64,000 bases of DNA from Verrucomicrobiales bacterium (GTDB taxonomy: Bacteria > Verrucomicrobiota > Verrucomicrobiia > Verrucomicrobiales > DEV007), in contig JARGPH010000002.1 in assembly GCA_029213065.1 (NCBI GenBank), forward strand, positions 211,101 to 275,100. Direction: 5' to 3'. A program made the position numbers and the translations under genes. A model generated the notes under the pieces. It did no database searches and was not told the DNA's origin. It was given only the letters and a program-made list of their open reading frames with translations. This document shows, piece after piece, positions 56,407 through 64,000 of this stretch; position 1 is the stretch's first letter, and the number at the start of each line of letters is the position of its first letter.

Positions 56407-56856
56407 TCATTTCGGAGGCCAACTTACTCCTTCCAGTTCGGGCGGTAATTCCTTCGGGTCAGTCGGGTAAAACTTTGTGAGGTCTGGCTTCTCGCCCCTG
56501 GGCGTTTCATTGTCCGGTGATCCTGTGATCAGCCAGAGAACCTCCTCGTCTGTATCATTGAAGACCTGTCGCATCTGGTCGGGCCAAACGTGAATGCCTT
56601 CATGCTTTTCGAGGGTATAGGTTTTCCCATCGACGCGGATTCGTCCCGTGCCCTCGAGGACGAAGAAAAACTCTTCTGAGGTGATATGTCGGTGGAGTGT
56701 GTTCGCGCTTTGAGGTGGGAACCGCCACATCCGGGCACCCATCATTTCACTTCCTGTTCGCTCAAGAAAATCGGCATTCGGAATCTCCATTAGATTTGAC
56801 GGCCTCCAATGCAAAGCCCCTGAATCGATTTTTGTCTCCTTCTTGCATTCTTTCAT
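56407..56856 (-). CDS. Small cupin-domain protein
   Basis: 149 residues. The cupin core NTLHRHITSEEFFFVLEGTGRIRVDG has the metal-binding His-x-His and Glu, and VWPDQMRQVFNDTDEEVLWLI forms the second strand set. The N-terminal Cys/Lys-rich residues MKECKKETK are not a signal. Possible isomerase, dioxygenase or sensor. Isolated gene in the accessory stretch. Confidence 0.82.
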   Translation of the reverse strand: MKECKKETKIDSGALHWRPSNLMEIPNADFLERTGSEMMGARMWRFPPQSANTLHRHITSEEFFFVLEGTGRIRVDGKTYTLEKHEGIHVWPDQMRQVFNDTDEEVLWLITGSPDNETPRGEKPDLTKFYPTDPKELPPELEGVSWPPK

Positions 56857-57031
56857 AGCTGGAATGTTTTCACCGGGACAATAAGACAGGATTGCCGAGT
56901 CGTGCCGATCTTCTCAGTTAAATTCTGAGGTTAAACAATTTTTTTCGGGGACAACAGGCAATTTATCTCCTCGCAACGCAGCTCAAATTTTTAGATATTC
57001 CATGCGATCCGCCGGCTTCCACGGGACTCGG
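56857..57031. other. AT-leaning spacer
   Basis: No gene, terminator or structured RNA was recognised. The region is richer in A and T than the flanking glycolate cluster. Confidence 0.4.
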
Positions 57032-57460
57032 CTACGGCCCTTTTACGGCTCGTGTTGATGGCGCTATCGACTTCCACCAAATCAATCCGCCCATCACAAT
57101 CAGCCCGATATTCTGTGCGATCTTCACGGGGTAATTCATTTCCCCGGTGCCGCCGAAACAGCCGCAACTGATATCGAGACCACGAATCCAGGCGGTGATG
57201 ATGAGGAGGGTGAAGACGACCACCATTACGGTAATGAGCAGGCTTGCGCTCTTCGCAAACCGATCCCACATCACGGCGATGCCGGAAATGACTTCGAGCC
57301 ACGGGAGATAGAGCGCCACCGCAACTGCGAAGGGATCTCCGATGATCTCAAAGTTGCGCACCGCATCGGCAAATCCGATCGGGTCTTTGATTTTAGCGAT
57401 GCCGCTCCAGATGAAGAGCGCTCCGAATACGAGCCTGAGGATGAAAATAAAGGTCTTCAT
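57032..57460 (-). CDS. DoxX/MauE-like membrane protein
   Basis: ATG 57460 overlaps the glcF stop by 4 nt (ATGA); the longer frame upstream is out of frame with glcF's sequence and uninformative. Four membrane helices: TFIFILRLVFGALFIWSGIAKI, AVALYLPWLEVISGIAVMW, LLITVMVVVFTLLIITAWI and IAQNIGLIVMGGLIWW. SCGCFGG supplies cysteines after helix three, as in MauE-type proteins that help disulfide formation. Coupling to glycolate oxidase genes is notable; a role in maturation or electron transfer is inference. Confidence 0.85.
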   Translation of the reverse strand: MKTFIFILRLVFGALFIWSGIAKIKDPIGFADAVRNFEIIGDPFAVAVALYLPWLEVISGIAVMWDRFAKSASLLITVMVVVFTLLIITAWIRGLDISCGCFGGTGEMNYPVKIAQNIGLIVMGGLIWWKSIAPSTRAVKGP

Positions 57461-58773
57461 TGCCCTGCCCTTTCGTTCCGGTAGGCCTCTGCGAGCAGGC
57501 TCACGGGATGACGCACTTCGGCGCTGTCTCCGAGGCCATTTTGGATCTGGAGATGACATCCGGGGTTGGCGGTGGTGACGAGGCTGGCGCCGGTCTTCTT
57601 GATGCATCCGATTTTTTCGTCCTGCAGTTTACCGGCCTGTTCGGGTTGCGTGATGTTGTAAATGCCGGCACTTCCGCAGCAGTGGGTCGCATTTTCCAAC
57701 TCGACTATTTCGAGTCCGGGGATCGCATTGAGAATTGATCTGGGCTGACTCGAAATGCCCTGCCCGTGGCACAAGTGACAGGCTTCGTGGTAGGTTGTCC
57801 GGATCGTTTCGCCGGATGTCCCCGCAGGCGTTCTAAAACCGATCTCGACGAGCCACTCTGAAATGTCCCGCACCTTGCTGTCCCATTGACGTGCCTTTTC
57901 GATGTAGTCAGCATCGTGTTGAAGGATCCCGCTGAAATGCTTGAGGTGAGAGCCGCAGCCCGCTGCATTAGTGATGATGGCATCAAGTGAATCGAGGTCG
58001 AATAGATCAATCATGTGCCGCGCCTGAACCGCTGCCTGATCGAGGTCGCCGTTGTGAGCATGCAGGGACCCGCAGCACCCCTGAGATCGCGGCGTGACGA
58101 CTTCGCAGTCATTCGCGAGGAGGACATCGACGGTGTCGCGATTCGTATGGGAAAAGACGAGATCCTGGACACAACCGGTCAGCATGCCGACGCGGTGCTT
58201 TCTCGTTTTGGCAGGCTCGATTTCCTCGATCAATGCGTCGGAGAAATGACGTTGAACGATCGGCGTGGTCGGCTCGAGGTCTCTGAGATTCTTCGGGAGG
58301 AGTCGAAGCGCACCACTGGCCCTGACAAGGCGACACATTCCGCTCGCCTGATAGAGCCAGAGCGCCCGCCCCACGAGTCGGAGCTTCCATTGGGCGGCAA
58401 AGAGCTGTTTCAGAGCGAGCCAGCGCCAGAAGCGACGCTCGGGGTGAAAAAGGACATCCGCTTCCTCGACTTCAGCACGGGCGTTTTCAAAAAGAACCGG
58501 GTAATCGACCCCGGCGGGGCAAGCGGTGGTGCAGGCAAGGCAGCCGAGGCAGTAATACATCTCCTCACCGAAGGCCTTTGTCACTTCGAGTTCGCCGTCG
58601 GCGATGGAGCGCATCAGGGCGATGCGTCCGCGCGGGCTGTTGCGCTCCTCCCGCGTTTCGAGATAGGTCGGGCAGCTCGGAAGGCACATCCCGCAATGCA
58701 TGCACTGCTGGACTACCGAATAGTCGAGGTCGCCCATGTATTTGAGCGGTCGCATCGTTGTTGGGTCGCTCAT
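57457..58773 (-). CDS. glcF: Glycolate oxidase iron-sulfur subunit GlcF
   Basis: Two ferredoxin-type motifs near the N-terminus (CMHCGMCLPSCPTY and CLGCLACTTACPAGVDY) bind two 4Fe-4S clusters. Two cysteine-rich CCG-type domains follow (GCCGSLHAHNGDLDQA with CVQ-type entry; CHLCHGQGI and CCGSAGIYN). The product is 438 residues; the E. coli protein is about 407. GlcF carries electrons from the flavin subunit to the membrane quinone pool. It overlaps glcD by 4 nt. Confidence 0.92.
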   Translation of the reverse strand: MSDPTTMRPLKYMGDLDYSVVQQCMHCGMCLPSCPTYLETREERNSPRGRIALMRSIADGELEVTKAFGEEMYYCLGCLACTTACPAGVDYPVLFENARAEVEEADVLFHPERRFWRWLALKQLFAAQWKLRLVGRALWLYQASGMCRLVRASGALRLLPKNLRDLEPTTPIVQRHFSDALIEEIEPAKTRKHRVGMLTGCVQDLVFSHTNRDTVDVLLANDCEVVTPRSQGCCGSLHAHNGDLDQAAVQARHMIDLFDLDSLDAIITNAAGCGSHLKHFSGILQHDADYIEKARQWDSKVRDISEWLVEIGFRTPAGTSGETIRTTYHEACHLCHGQGISSQPRSILNAIPGLEIVELENATHCCGSAGIYNITQPEQAGKLQDEKIGCIKKTGASLVTTANPGCHLQIQNGLGDSAEVRHPVSLLAEAYRNERAGQ

Positions 58774-60191
58774 GATGCTGATGGCTCGAGATCAAAGATT
58801 TTACCCGGATTGAGAAGCCCTGCAGGATCAATCGCACCTTTGATTTGCTTGAGGAGCGGGTAGCTCTCATCGGCAAATTGCTCGTGGAGAAACGGCTTCT
58901 TCGCGAGTCCGACACCGTGCTCGCCGGTGATGGTCCCACCGAGCTCGATTGTCTTCGTGAAAATTTCGGCGAGTGCCTCTTCGACCCGTTCCATTTCTTC
59001 GTGGTCGGTTTCATCCGTCAGAATCGTGGGGTGAACGTTGCCGTCTCCGAAATGGCCGAAGGTGGCGACTTCAAGATTGTGGCGAACGCCAACCTCTTCA
59101 ACGAACTCTACGATTTCGACGAGTCGACTGCGTGGAACGGTGACGTCTTCCAGAATCGTGGTCGGGCGAATACGCGCGAGCGCGGAGAAAGCGGTCCGTC
59201 GCGCCGAAGCGAGCCGGGTCGCGTGAGCGTCGTCTTGAGCCTGTTCGACCTCGATCGCCCCGTTTTCCCGGGCGATCGCTGCCATCGCCGCGACTTCATC
59301 CTCAACGACGCTGACAGGTCCGTCCGTTTCCATGAGCACGACTGCGGCGGCTTCAGTGGGCAGGCCTACTTTGGCGTAGTCTTCGACACTGGCGCAGGTC
59401 TTCTTGTCGAGAAATTCGAGGGTGCAGGGAATGATCTGCTTTTCGATAATGTCCGAGACGGTCTTAGCAGCGGAAGCCATCGAGTCAAACGAGGCGAGCA
59501 GGGTCCGTCGTGCCACCGGCCTCGGAACGAGCTTGAGAAGCACTTTCGTGATGATCCCGAGTGTCCCTTCCGATCCGATGAACAAATCTTTGAGCGAGTA
59601 GCCGGCGACATCTTTAACGCATTTCGATCCGAGCCAGGCAACTTCGCCATTCGCGAGGACGACCTCCATTCCCATAACGTAGTCCCGCGTCACGCCGTAT
59701 TTAAGTCCGCGAAGACCACCGGAATTATTGGCAACGTTTCCTCCGATCGTCGAAATCTTCATCGAGCCGGGATCAGGTGGGTAGAAGAGACCGTGAGGCG
59801 TTGCCGCATCATCGATTGCCTTGGTGATCACGCCGGTTTCACAGAGGACCGTCAAATTGGCGGTGTCGAGTTCGAGAATTTTATTGAGGTGAACGAGGCA
59901 GAGGACGATTCCTCCGACAACGGGGACGCTTCCGCCCGAGAGGCCGGTGCCGGAACCTCGCGTCACGATGGGAACGCCACGGGAGGCGGCGAGTTTCACT
60001 ACCTGAGCGACGGCCTCTGTATTGCGAGGCAGGACGACGCAGCTGGCCTTTGCTTTCAGCGCAGCGGTTCCATCAAAACCATAAGGAATGAGATCCTCGG
60101 GGCTTGTGAGGACATTTTCCGCACCCACTATTTCGCTGAGCGACTCGATTACAGCGGCGTCAATTTGATCTGATTTTGGCGGGGACTTCAT
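58770..60191 (-). CDS. glcD: Glycolate oxidase flavin subunit GlcD
   Basis: ATG 60191 (MKSPPKSDQ) is chosen; the frame runs 72 nt further upstream. The FAD-binding PCMH fold has VPIVTRGSGTGLSGGSVPV, GLFYPPDPGSMKISTIGGNVANNSGGLRGLKYG and GSEGTLGIITKVLLKL. The C-terminal FAD-oxidase domain has FGHFGDGNVHPTIL and GEHGVGLAKKPFL. It oxidises glycolate or D-lactate. No separate glcE is present; the dimeric GlcD-GlcF form is known in other bacteria. The divergent neighbour is a DUF1549/1553 gene. Confidence 0.94.
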   Translation of the reverse strand: MKSPPKSDQIDAAVIESLSEIVGAENVLTSPEDLIPYGFDGTAALKAKASCVVLPRNTEAVAQVVKLAASRGVPIVTRGSGTGLSGGSVPVVGGIVLCLVHLNKILELDTANLTVLCETGVITKAIDDAATPHGLFYPPDPGSMKISTIGGNVANNSGGLRGLKYGVTRDYVMGMEVVLANGEVAWLGSKCVKDVAGYSLKDLFIGSEGTLGIITKVLLKLVPRPVARRTLLASFDSMASAAKTVSDIIEKQIIPCTLEFLDKKTCASVEDYAKVGLPTEAAAVVLMETDGPVSVVEDEVAAMAAIARENGAIEVEQAQDDAHATRLASARRTAFSALARIRPTTILEDVTVPRSRLVEIVEFVEEVGVRHNLEVATFGHFGDGNVHPTILTDETDHEEMERVEEALAEIFTKTIELGGTITGEHGVGLAKKPFLHEQFADESYPLLKQIKGAIDPAGLLNPGKIFDLEPSAS

Positions 60192-60413
60192 TCTGATGCG
60201 ATTGCGTAGAAATAACCCGATGGGAGGACGAATCACAAGTCCGCAGAGAGGTCTTTTTCTCAATTGCTCAATCCTTGCGCGACGTGGCTGTCGATGAACT
60301 CGTTGATCGAAGGGGCTTTGGCCATCCCCCCAATGCGCTATAGCGTCGGAACTTCTTCAGGCTTACTCTGCTGCATCGTGAAAACGCTTTCGACATGCCG
60401 CTTTTTAGATCCG

Positions 60414-63146
60414 ATGGTCTCGGTTGGTGTGTTTTTGTCGGCTCTCGTTGCTGGCTCAAGCGTCGGTGCAGCGGATCTTTCCCCGGAAAACGCGGAGTTT
60501 TTCGAGAAGCGAATCCGCCCTGCTCTGATCGAGCATTGCTACAAGTGCCACGATTCTACGAAGGATAATTTGAAGGGCGGTCTCGCTCTCAACTCCCCTG
60601 CCGGAATTCGTGATGGCGGCGACAGTGGTAATATGATCGCGACGGGCGATCCGGAGACGAGTCTACTGATCGAGGCGATCCGCTATAAAGATAAGGAGTT
60701 CCAGATGCCCCCGAAAATGCAGTTGCCTGCAGCGGTGATTGCTGACTTTGAGAAGTGGATCGCGATGGGCGCCCCTGATCCCCGCCCCGAAGTGGATGCA
60801 AAGCCGAAGGCACTGACGGGAATGAGTTCCGAGGAAGGCCGTGACTTTTGGGCTTTCCGCCCCCGCAAGTCAGTTGAGCCTCCGGCGGCATCGCCCGGAG
60901 AAAGTGATATGGCGATTGATCGATTTCTCCTCGCTGCGATCAAGGAAAATGGTCTCGAGCAATCGCCTCCTGCCACTAAGGCTTCGTGGTTGAGGCGGGT
61001 TACCTTTGATCTCACGGGTTTGCCTCCGACACCTGCCGAACTGAGCGCTTTCTCAGAAGATGAAAGTCCCGACGCACGCAGCAAGGTGGTTGATCGACTT
61101 CTCGACTCTCCCGAATACGGCGTCCGCTGGGGCCGGCATTGGCTCGACGTGGCCCGCTATGCGGATTCGAACGGTCTCGACGAGAATCTCACTTTCGGCA
61201 ATGCCTGGCGCTATCGCGATTATGTTATCGATGCTTTTCAAAATGATCTTCCTTTTGATCAGTTTATCATTGAGCAGATCGCCGGCGACCTCCTTCCTGA
61301 GGCAACAGAGCAGACTCACATCGCGACCGGCTTTCTCGCACTCGGTGCGCGGGTCCTCGCCGAGCCGGATCGGGAAAAACTCGAAATGGACGTGATCGAT
61401 GAGCAGCTCGATACCACCGGAAAAGCCTTCCTTGGACTGACCATCGGCTGCGCCCGCTGCCACGATCATAAATTTGATCCTATCATGCAGGCCGATTACT
61501 ACTCTCTTGCGGCGGTGTTTCGGAATTCTCTGAATTTTGCCGAGTCGAATACCGGGGCGATTAAGCACTGGTATGAGCACGATTTCTCGACAGAGCAGGA
61601 AAAGGAGAAACTCAAGGAGTGGGATGAAAAGATCAAGAAGGCGAAGAGTGCCGCCACTTCCTTTAAGAATAAAGCGGTTACCGATATTCGAGCCAATGCA
61701 CGGGCCGGAGCGGTCGATTACCTGGAGGCTGCGACTCGATTTGAAGCGGGAACGTCGCTCGTGGTCGTTTCAGAGATCGCGGACGGGAAAAATCTCCATC
61801 CCAGAGTCCTGCTGAATACAAGACGGCATCTCGAAGTAAACCGTGATTCAGAAGTCTTCGGGCCCTGGTGGAAATTTCACGAGGATGGCGATCTTGCGGG
61901 GATGAGAACGTTTTATGATGAGAAATTCGGTAAAGCGGTCCTCGACTTCACCGCGCTTCAAAAGGAGGACCCGAAGGCGAAAGCACTCCCCGACGCGGAA
62001 CTTGAAGCGTTCCGGGCGGCGCTCTTCGATCTGAGCGGATTTCTCACCGTTCCGGCAAAACCGGAGCATGCTCTCACGGCGGAGGATCTCGCCGAATACT
62101 ACAAACTGGAAGAAGAGGCGCGTATCGTCGAGATCAGCGCTCCCGATGCCACCGCGGCGATGGGGATTGCCGACCGGAAGGAGATTGATCCAACTCTCGC
62201 GATTCATATTCGCGGCAGCCACCTCAATCTTGGAAAGAAAGTGCCTCGTGCCATTCCCGCTGTTTTCCCGAATCCATCGGAAGCGTTTCCCGAAAAGGCC
62301 AGTGGTCGTCTCGAGCTGGCTCAGTGGCTCGCTGATCCGGACAATCCCCTAACCGCCCGCGTCATTGTGAATCGTATCTGGGGCTGGCACTTCGGTAAAG
62401 GTCTCGTCTCTTCGACTGAAAACTTCGGTGTAATCGGTGATCGCCCGAGCCATCCTGAACTTCTCGACTGGCTCTCAAATTGGTTCGTCGACAATGGGTG
62501 GAGCGTTAAGAAGTTGAATCGACTTATTACCCTTTCTGCATCATACGGAATTTCCACGAAGCCGGTCAATGATCGTTATCAAAACGCAGACCCGGACAAC
62601 CGTTTTCTATCTCACTTTCCAATGAGAAGGCTGGAAGCGGAGGCAATCCGGGATTCCATCCTCGCGGTTTCGGGCCGTCTCGATCGCGAGCAAGGCGGAA
62701 AGACGATTCCGCTGCGCAATCGCCAGATGGTTTTCAATCACACCTCGAAGGATCACACCACCTATGAATCGGTCCGCCGGACCGCATTTTTGCCCATCGT
62801 GAGGAACAACGTCTACGAGCTTCTCCCGCTTTTTGACTTTCCGGATCCCACCATGCCCACGGGGAGTCGGCAGTCGACCGTGATTGCTCCTCAGGCCTTG
62901 TTGATGATGAACAGCCCTCTCCTGCGGGAAAGTGCCGCCGCCTTCAGCAGTCGATTGAGAGAGTCGGAAGGAACCGTCTCTGAGCGGATTGAGAAAGCCT
63001 GGTTGCTTGCCTTCGGGCGCAGCCCCTCCGAAGGCGAGACGGAAATGGCAGCCGCCTTCATCGAGTCCGGAAATGGCGAGAATGAACAGTGGGAGAGTTT
63101 TTGCCAGAGCCTTTTCGCCTCAAACGAATTTATTTACCTGAATTGA
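60414..63146 (+). CDS. PSCyt1/DUF1549/DUF1553 secreted cytochrome-type protein (second)
   Basis: ATG 60414 gives the signal MVSVGVFLSALVAGSSVGAAD; the frame opens 150 nt upstream without clear coding character. The cytochrome domain has RPALIEHCYKCHDSTKDNLKGG (CxxCH). DUF1549 follows with FDLTGLPPTPAELSAF, GVRWGRHWLDVARYADSNGLDENL and CARCHDHKFDPI (second CxxCH). DUF1553 includes NRIWGWHFGKGLV, RPSHPELLDWL, and SNEFIYLN at the end. About 911 residues. The next gene overlaps its stop, so both are one operon. Confidence 0.93.
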   Translation: MVSVGVFLSALVAGSSVGAADLSPENAEFFEKRIRPALIEHCYKCHDSTKDNLKGGLALNSPAGIRDGGDSGNMIATGDPETSLLIEAIRYKDKEFQMPPKMQLPAAVIADFEKWIAMGAPDPRPEVDAKPKALTGMSSEEGRDFWAFRPRKSVEPPAASPGESDMAIDRFLLAAIKENGLEQSPPATKASWLRRVTFDLTGLPPTPAELSAFSEDESPDARSKVVDRLLDSPEYGVRWGRHWLDVARYADSNGLDENLTFGNAWRYRDYVIDAFQNDLPFDQFIIEQIAGDLLPEATEQTHIATGFLALGARVLAEPDREKLEMDVIDEQLDTTGKAFLGLTIGCARCHDHKFDPIMQADYYSLAAVFRNSLNFAESNTGAIKHWYEHDFSTEQEKEKLKEWDEKIKKAKSAATSFKNKAVTDIRANARAGAVDYLEAATRFEAGTSLVVVSEIADGKNLHPRVLLNTRRHLEVNRDSEVFGPWWKFHEDGDLAGMRTFYDEKFGKAVLDFTALQKEDPKAKALPDAELEAFRAALFDLSGFLTVPAKPEHALTAEDLAEYYKLEEEARIVEISAPDATAAMGIADRKEIDPTLAIHIRGSHLNLGKKVPRAIPAVFPNPSEAFPEKASGRLELAQWLADPDNPLTARVIVNRIWGWHFGKGLVSSTENFGVIGDRPSHPELLDWLSNWFVDNGWSVKKLNRLITLSASYGISTKPVNDRYQNADPDNRFLSHFPMRRLEAEAIRDSILAVSGRLDREQGGKTIPLRNRQMVFNHTSKDHTTYESVRRTAFLPIVRNNVYELLPLFDFPDPTMPTGSRQSTVIAPQALLMMNSPLLRESAAAFSSRLRESEGTVSERIEKAWLLAFGRSPSEGETEMAAAFIESGNGENEQWESFCQSLFASNEFIYLN

Positions 63147-64000
63147 AAACCTCGCTAAATCGCCGTCAAATCCTTGGAACCGGAGCCCTCGGTTTCAGCC
63201 AGCTCGCGTTCCAGTCTTTGTTGGGATCAGAGAAGGAATCGCCGGGGCAGCAGCCGCATCATCCGGCGCGGGCGAAGCGGGTTATTTTTCTGTTCATGAA
63301 GGGCGGGCCGTCGCACATTGACACCTTTGATCCCAAGCCTCTCCTCGACAGGGATCACGGCAAGCCACCTCCCTTTGATTTGCCGCGGGTCACCTTCGCG
63401 AAGCAGGGCAATTTACTCAAGTCTCCGTGGAAGTTCAAAAACTACGGTGAAAGCGGCCTCCCCGTGAGCGAGCTTTTCCCGAACGTCGCTCAATGCATCG
63501 ACGACCTTTGTATCCTCCGCTCCGTTCACGGGACAAACCCGGCCCACGGTGGTGCTTTGCTGAAACTTCACACCGGCAGTGATACCTTCGTCCGCCCGAG
63601 CATGGGTTCGTGGATTTCCTACGGTCTTGGATCGGAAAACCGGAATCTCCCCTCTTTCATCACAATCTGCCCGACACTCGCTCACGGCGGCGTAAACAAC
63701 TGGGGAGCTGCCTTTCTGCCTCAGAGTTGTCAGGGCACACCAATGGGCACTGCCAGCTCAAAAGCGCGCGACGCGAAGGTCAATCACATTGCAAATTCCT
63801 CGCTTTCCCCGGTCGACCAGCGCAAACAACTCGATTTTATCCAGGCGCTCAACCAGCGGGCGATCGATCGCAATCCGCAGGAGGAAGCGCTCGATGCGCG
63901 TTTGCAGTCATACGAACTCGCCTACCGGATGCAGACTTCAATGCCGGATGCGCAGGACCTCTCCGGCGAAACGGAGGTCACGAAGAAGCTTTACGGGATC
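63143..64000 (+). CDS. DUF1501 family Tat-exported protein, truncated by window end
   Basis: A TTG at 63143 overlaps the TGA of the preceding gene and opens a frame to the last base without a stop. The start KTSLNRRQILGTGALGFSQLAF is a twin-arginine signal. DUF1501 motifs follow: RVIFLFMKGGPSHIDTFDPKPLL, ILRSVHGTNPAHGGALLKLHTGS, SWISYGLGSENRNLPSFITI and LDARLQSYELAYRMQTSMPD. The 286 residues in view cover roughly the first 60 percent of the family. It forms the second DUF1549/1553 + DUF1501 pair of the window. Confidence 0.92.
   Translation, partial: MKTSLNRRQILGTGALGFSQLAFQSLLGSEKESPGQQPHHPARAKRVIFLFMKGGPSHIDTFDPKPLLDRDHGKPPPFDLPRVTFAKQGNLLKSPWKFKNYGESGLPVSELFPNVAQCIDDLCILRSVHGTNPAHGGALLKLHTGSDTFVRPSMGSWISYGLGSENRNLPSFITICPTLAHGGVNNWGAAFLPQSCQGTPMGTASSKARDAKVNHIANSSLSPVDQRKQLDFIQALNQRAIDRNPQEEALDARLQSYELAYRMQTSMPDAQDLSGETEVTKKLYGI

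Noticed and set aside
58845..60173. Long + strand frame of 442 codons opposite glcD
   Set aside because: The minus strand shows an unbroken GlcD family match; the + frame has no motif, signal or ribosome-binding site and reflects codon bias.

Overview
The window looks like a chromosomal segment of a Verrucomicrobiota-type bacterium (Planctomycetota is the alternative; this is inference). The indicators are two DUF1549/DUF1553 cytochrome-type proteins each followed by a DUF1501 protein, two secreted sulfatases, Tat-exported GFO/IDH/MocA oxidoreductases, DUF1080, an FG-GAP/ASPIC-UnbV protein beside a di-haem peroxidase, LptE/LptF-type genes for a Gram-negative outer membrane, and a Rho factor with a long charged N-terminal extension. 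No rRNA, tRNA, CRISPR array, prophage or transposase gene was seen.

Layout. 1-2.65 kb: the 3' part of a nonribosomal-peptide-synthetase-like gene (adenylation, carrier and a terminal domain resembling cyanobacterial acyl-ACP reductase), closed by a clear terminator. 2.7-9.1 kb: secreted catabolic genes (a degenerate and an intact SGNH hydrolase, a GFO/IDH/MocA oxidoreductase, a sulfatase). 9.1-13.9 kb: an unusual intergenic hairpin, an unknown protein, a frameshifted SGNH-type gene, a beta-lactamase-fold protein, ppnP and a HAD phosphatase. 13.9-24.5 kb: DUF1549/1553 + DUF1501, a LysM protein, DUF1080 lipoprotein, PHP metallohydrolase, a second GFO/IDH/MocA protein and a membrane protein. 24.7-30.7 kb: a YdeP-like molybdoenzyme, a second sulfatase, NagB fused to a decayed LmbE-type domain, DUF167. 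30.7-39.1 kb: membrane protein, CNNM/CBS protein, di-haem peroxidase, giant FG-GAP protein and a tiny cysteine-rich ORF.

39.4-51.4 kb is a housekeeping stretch: BamD-like TPR protein, lptE, rsmI, panB, rho, a TMEM43 homologue, DUF4112, a spore-photoproduct-lyase-like radical SAM enzyme, an LptF/LptG permease, a membrane protein and a C-type-lectin protein. 51.5-54.9 kb: TPP riboswitch, thiC and two small Fe-S/redox genes. 54.9-57.0 kb is a looser accessory stretch (hypothetical, P-loop kinase-like protein, cupin). 57.0-60.2 kb: glcD-glcF-mauE/doxX, tightly overlapping. 60.4-64.0 kb: a second DUF1549/1553 + DUF1501 pair running off the right edge.

Together the secreted sulfatases, SGNH hydrolases, DUF1080, NagB fusion and DUF1501/1549 pairs suggest breakdown of sulfated or amino-sugar-containing polymers. 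The most noteworthy items are the NRPS-acyl-ACP-reductase-like fusion, a 22-nt tandem unit found in two intergenic spacers and also inside the radical SAM gene, a two-state hairpin at 9.14-9.22 kb, a one-base frameshift separating a perfect signal peptide from its SGNH protein, and the redox pair behind thiC.
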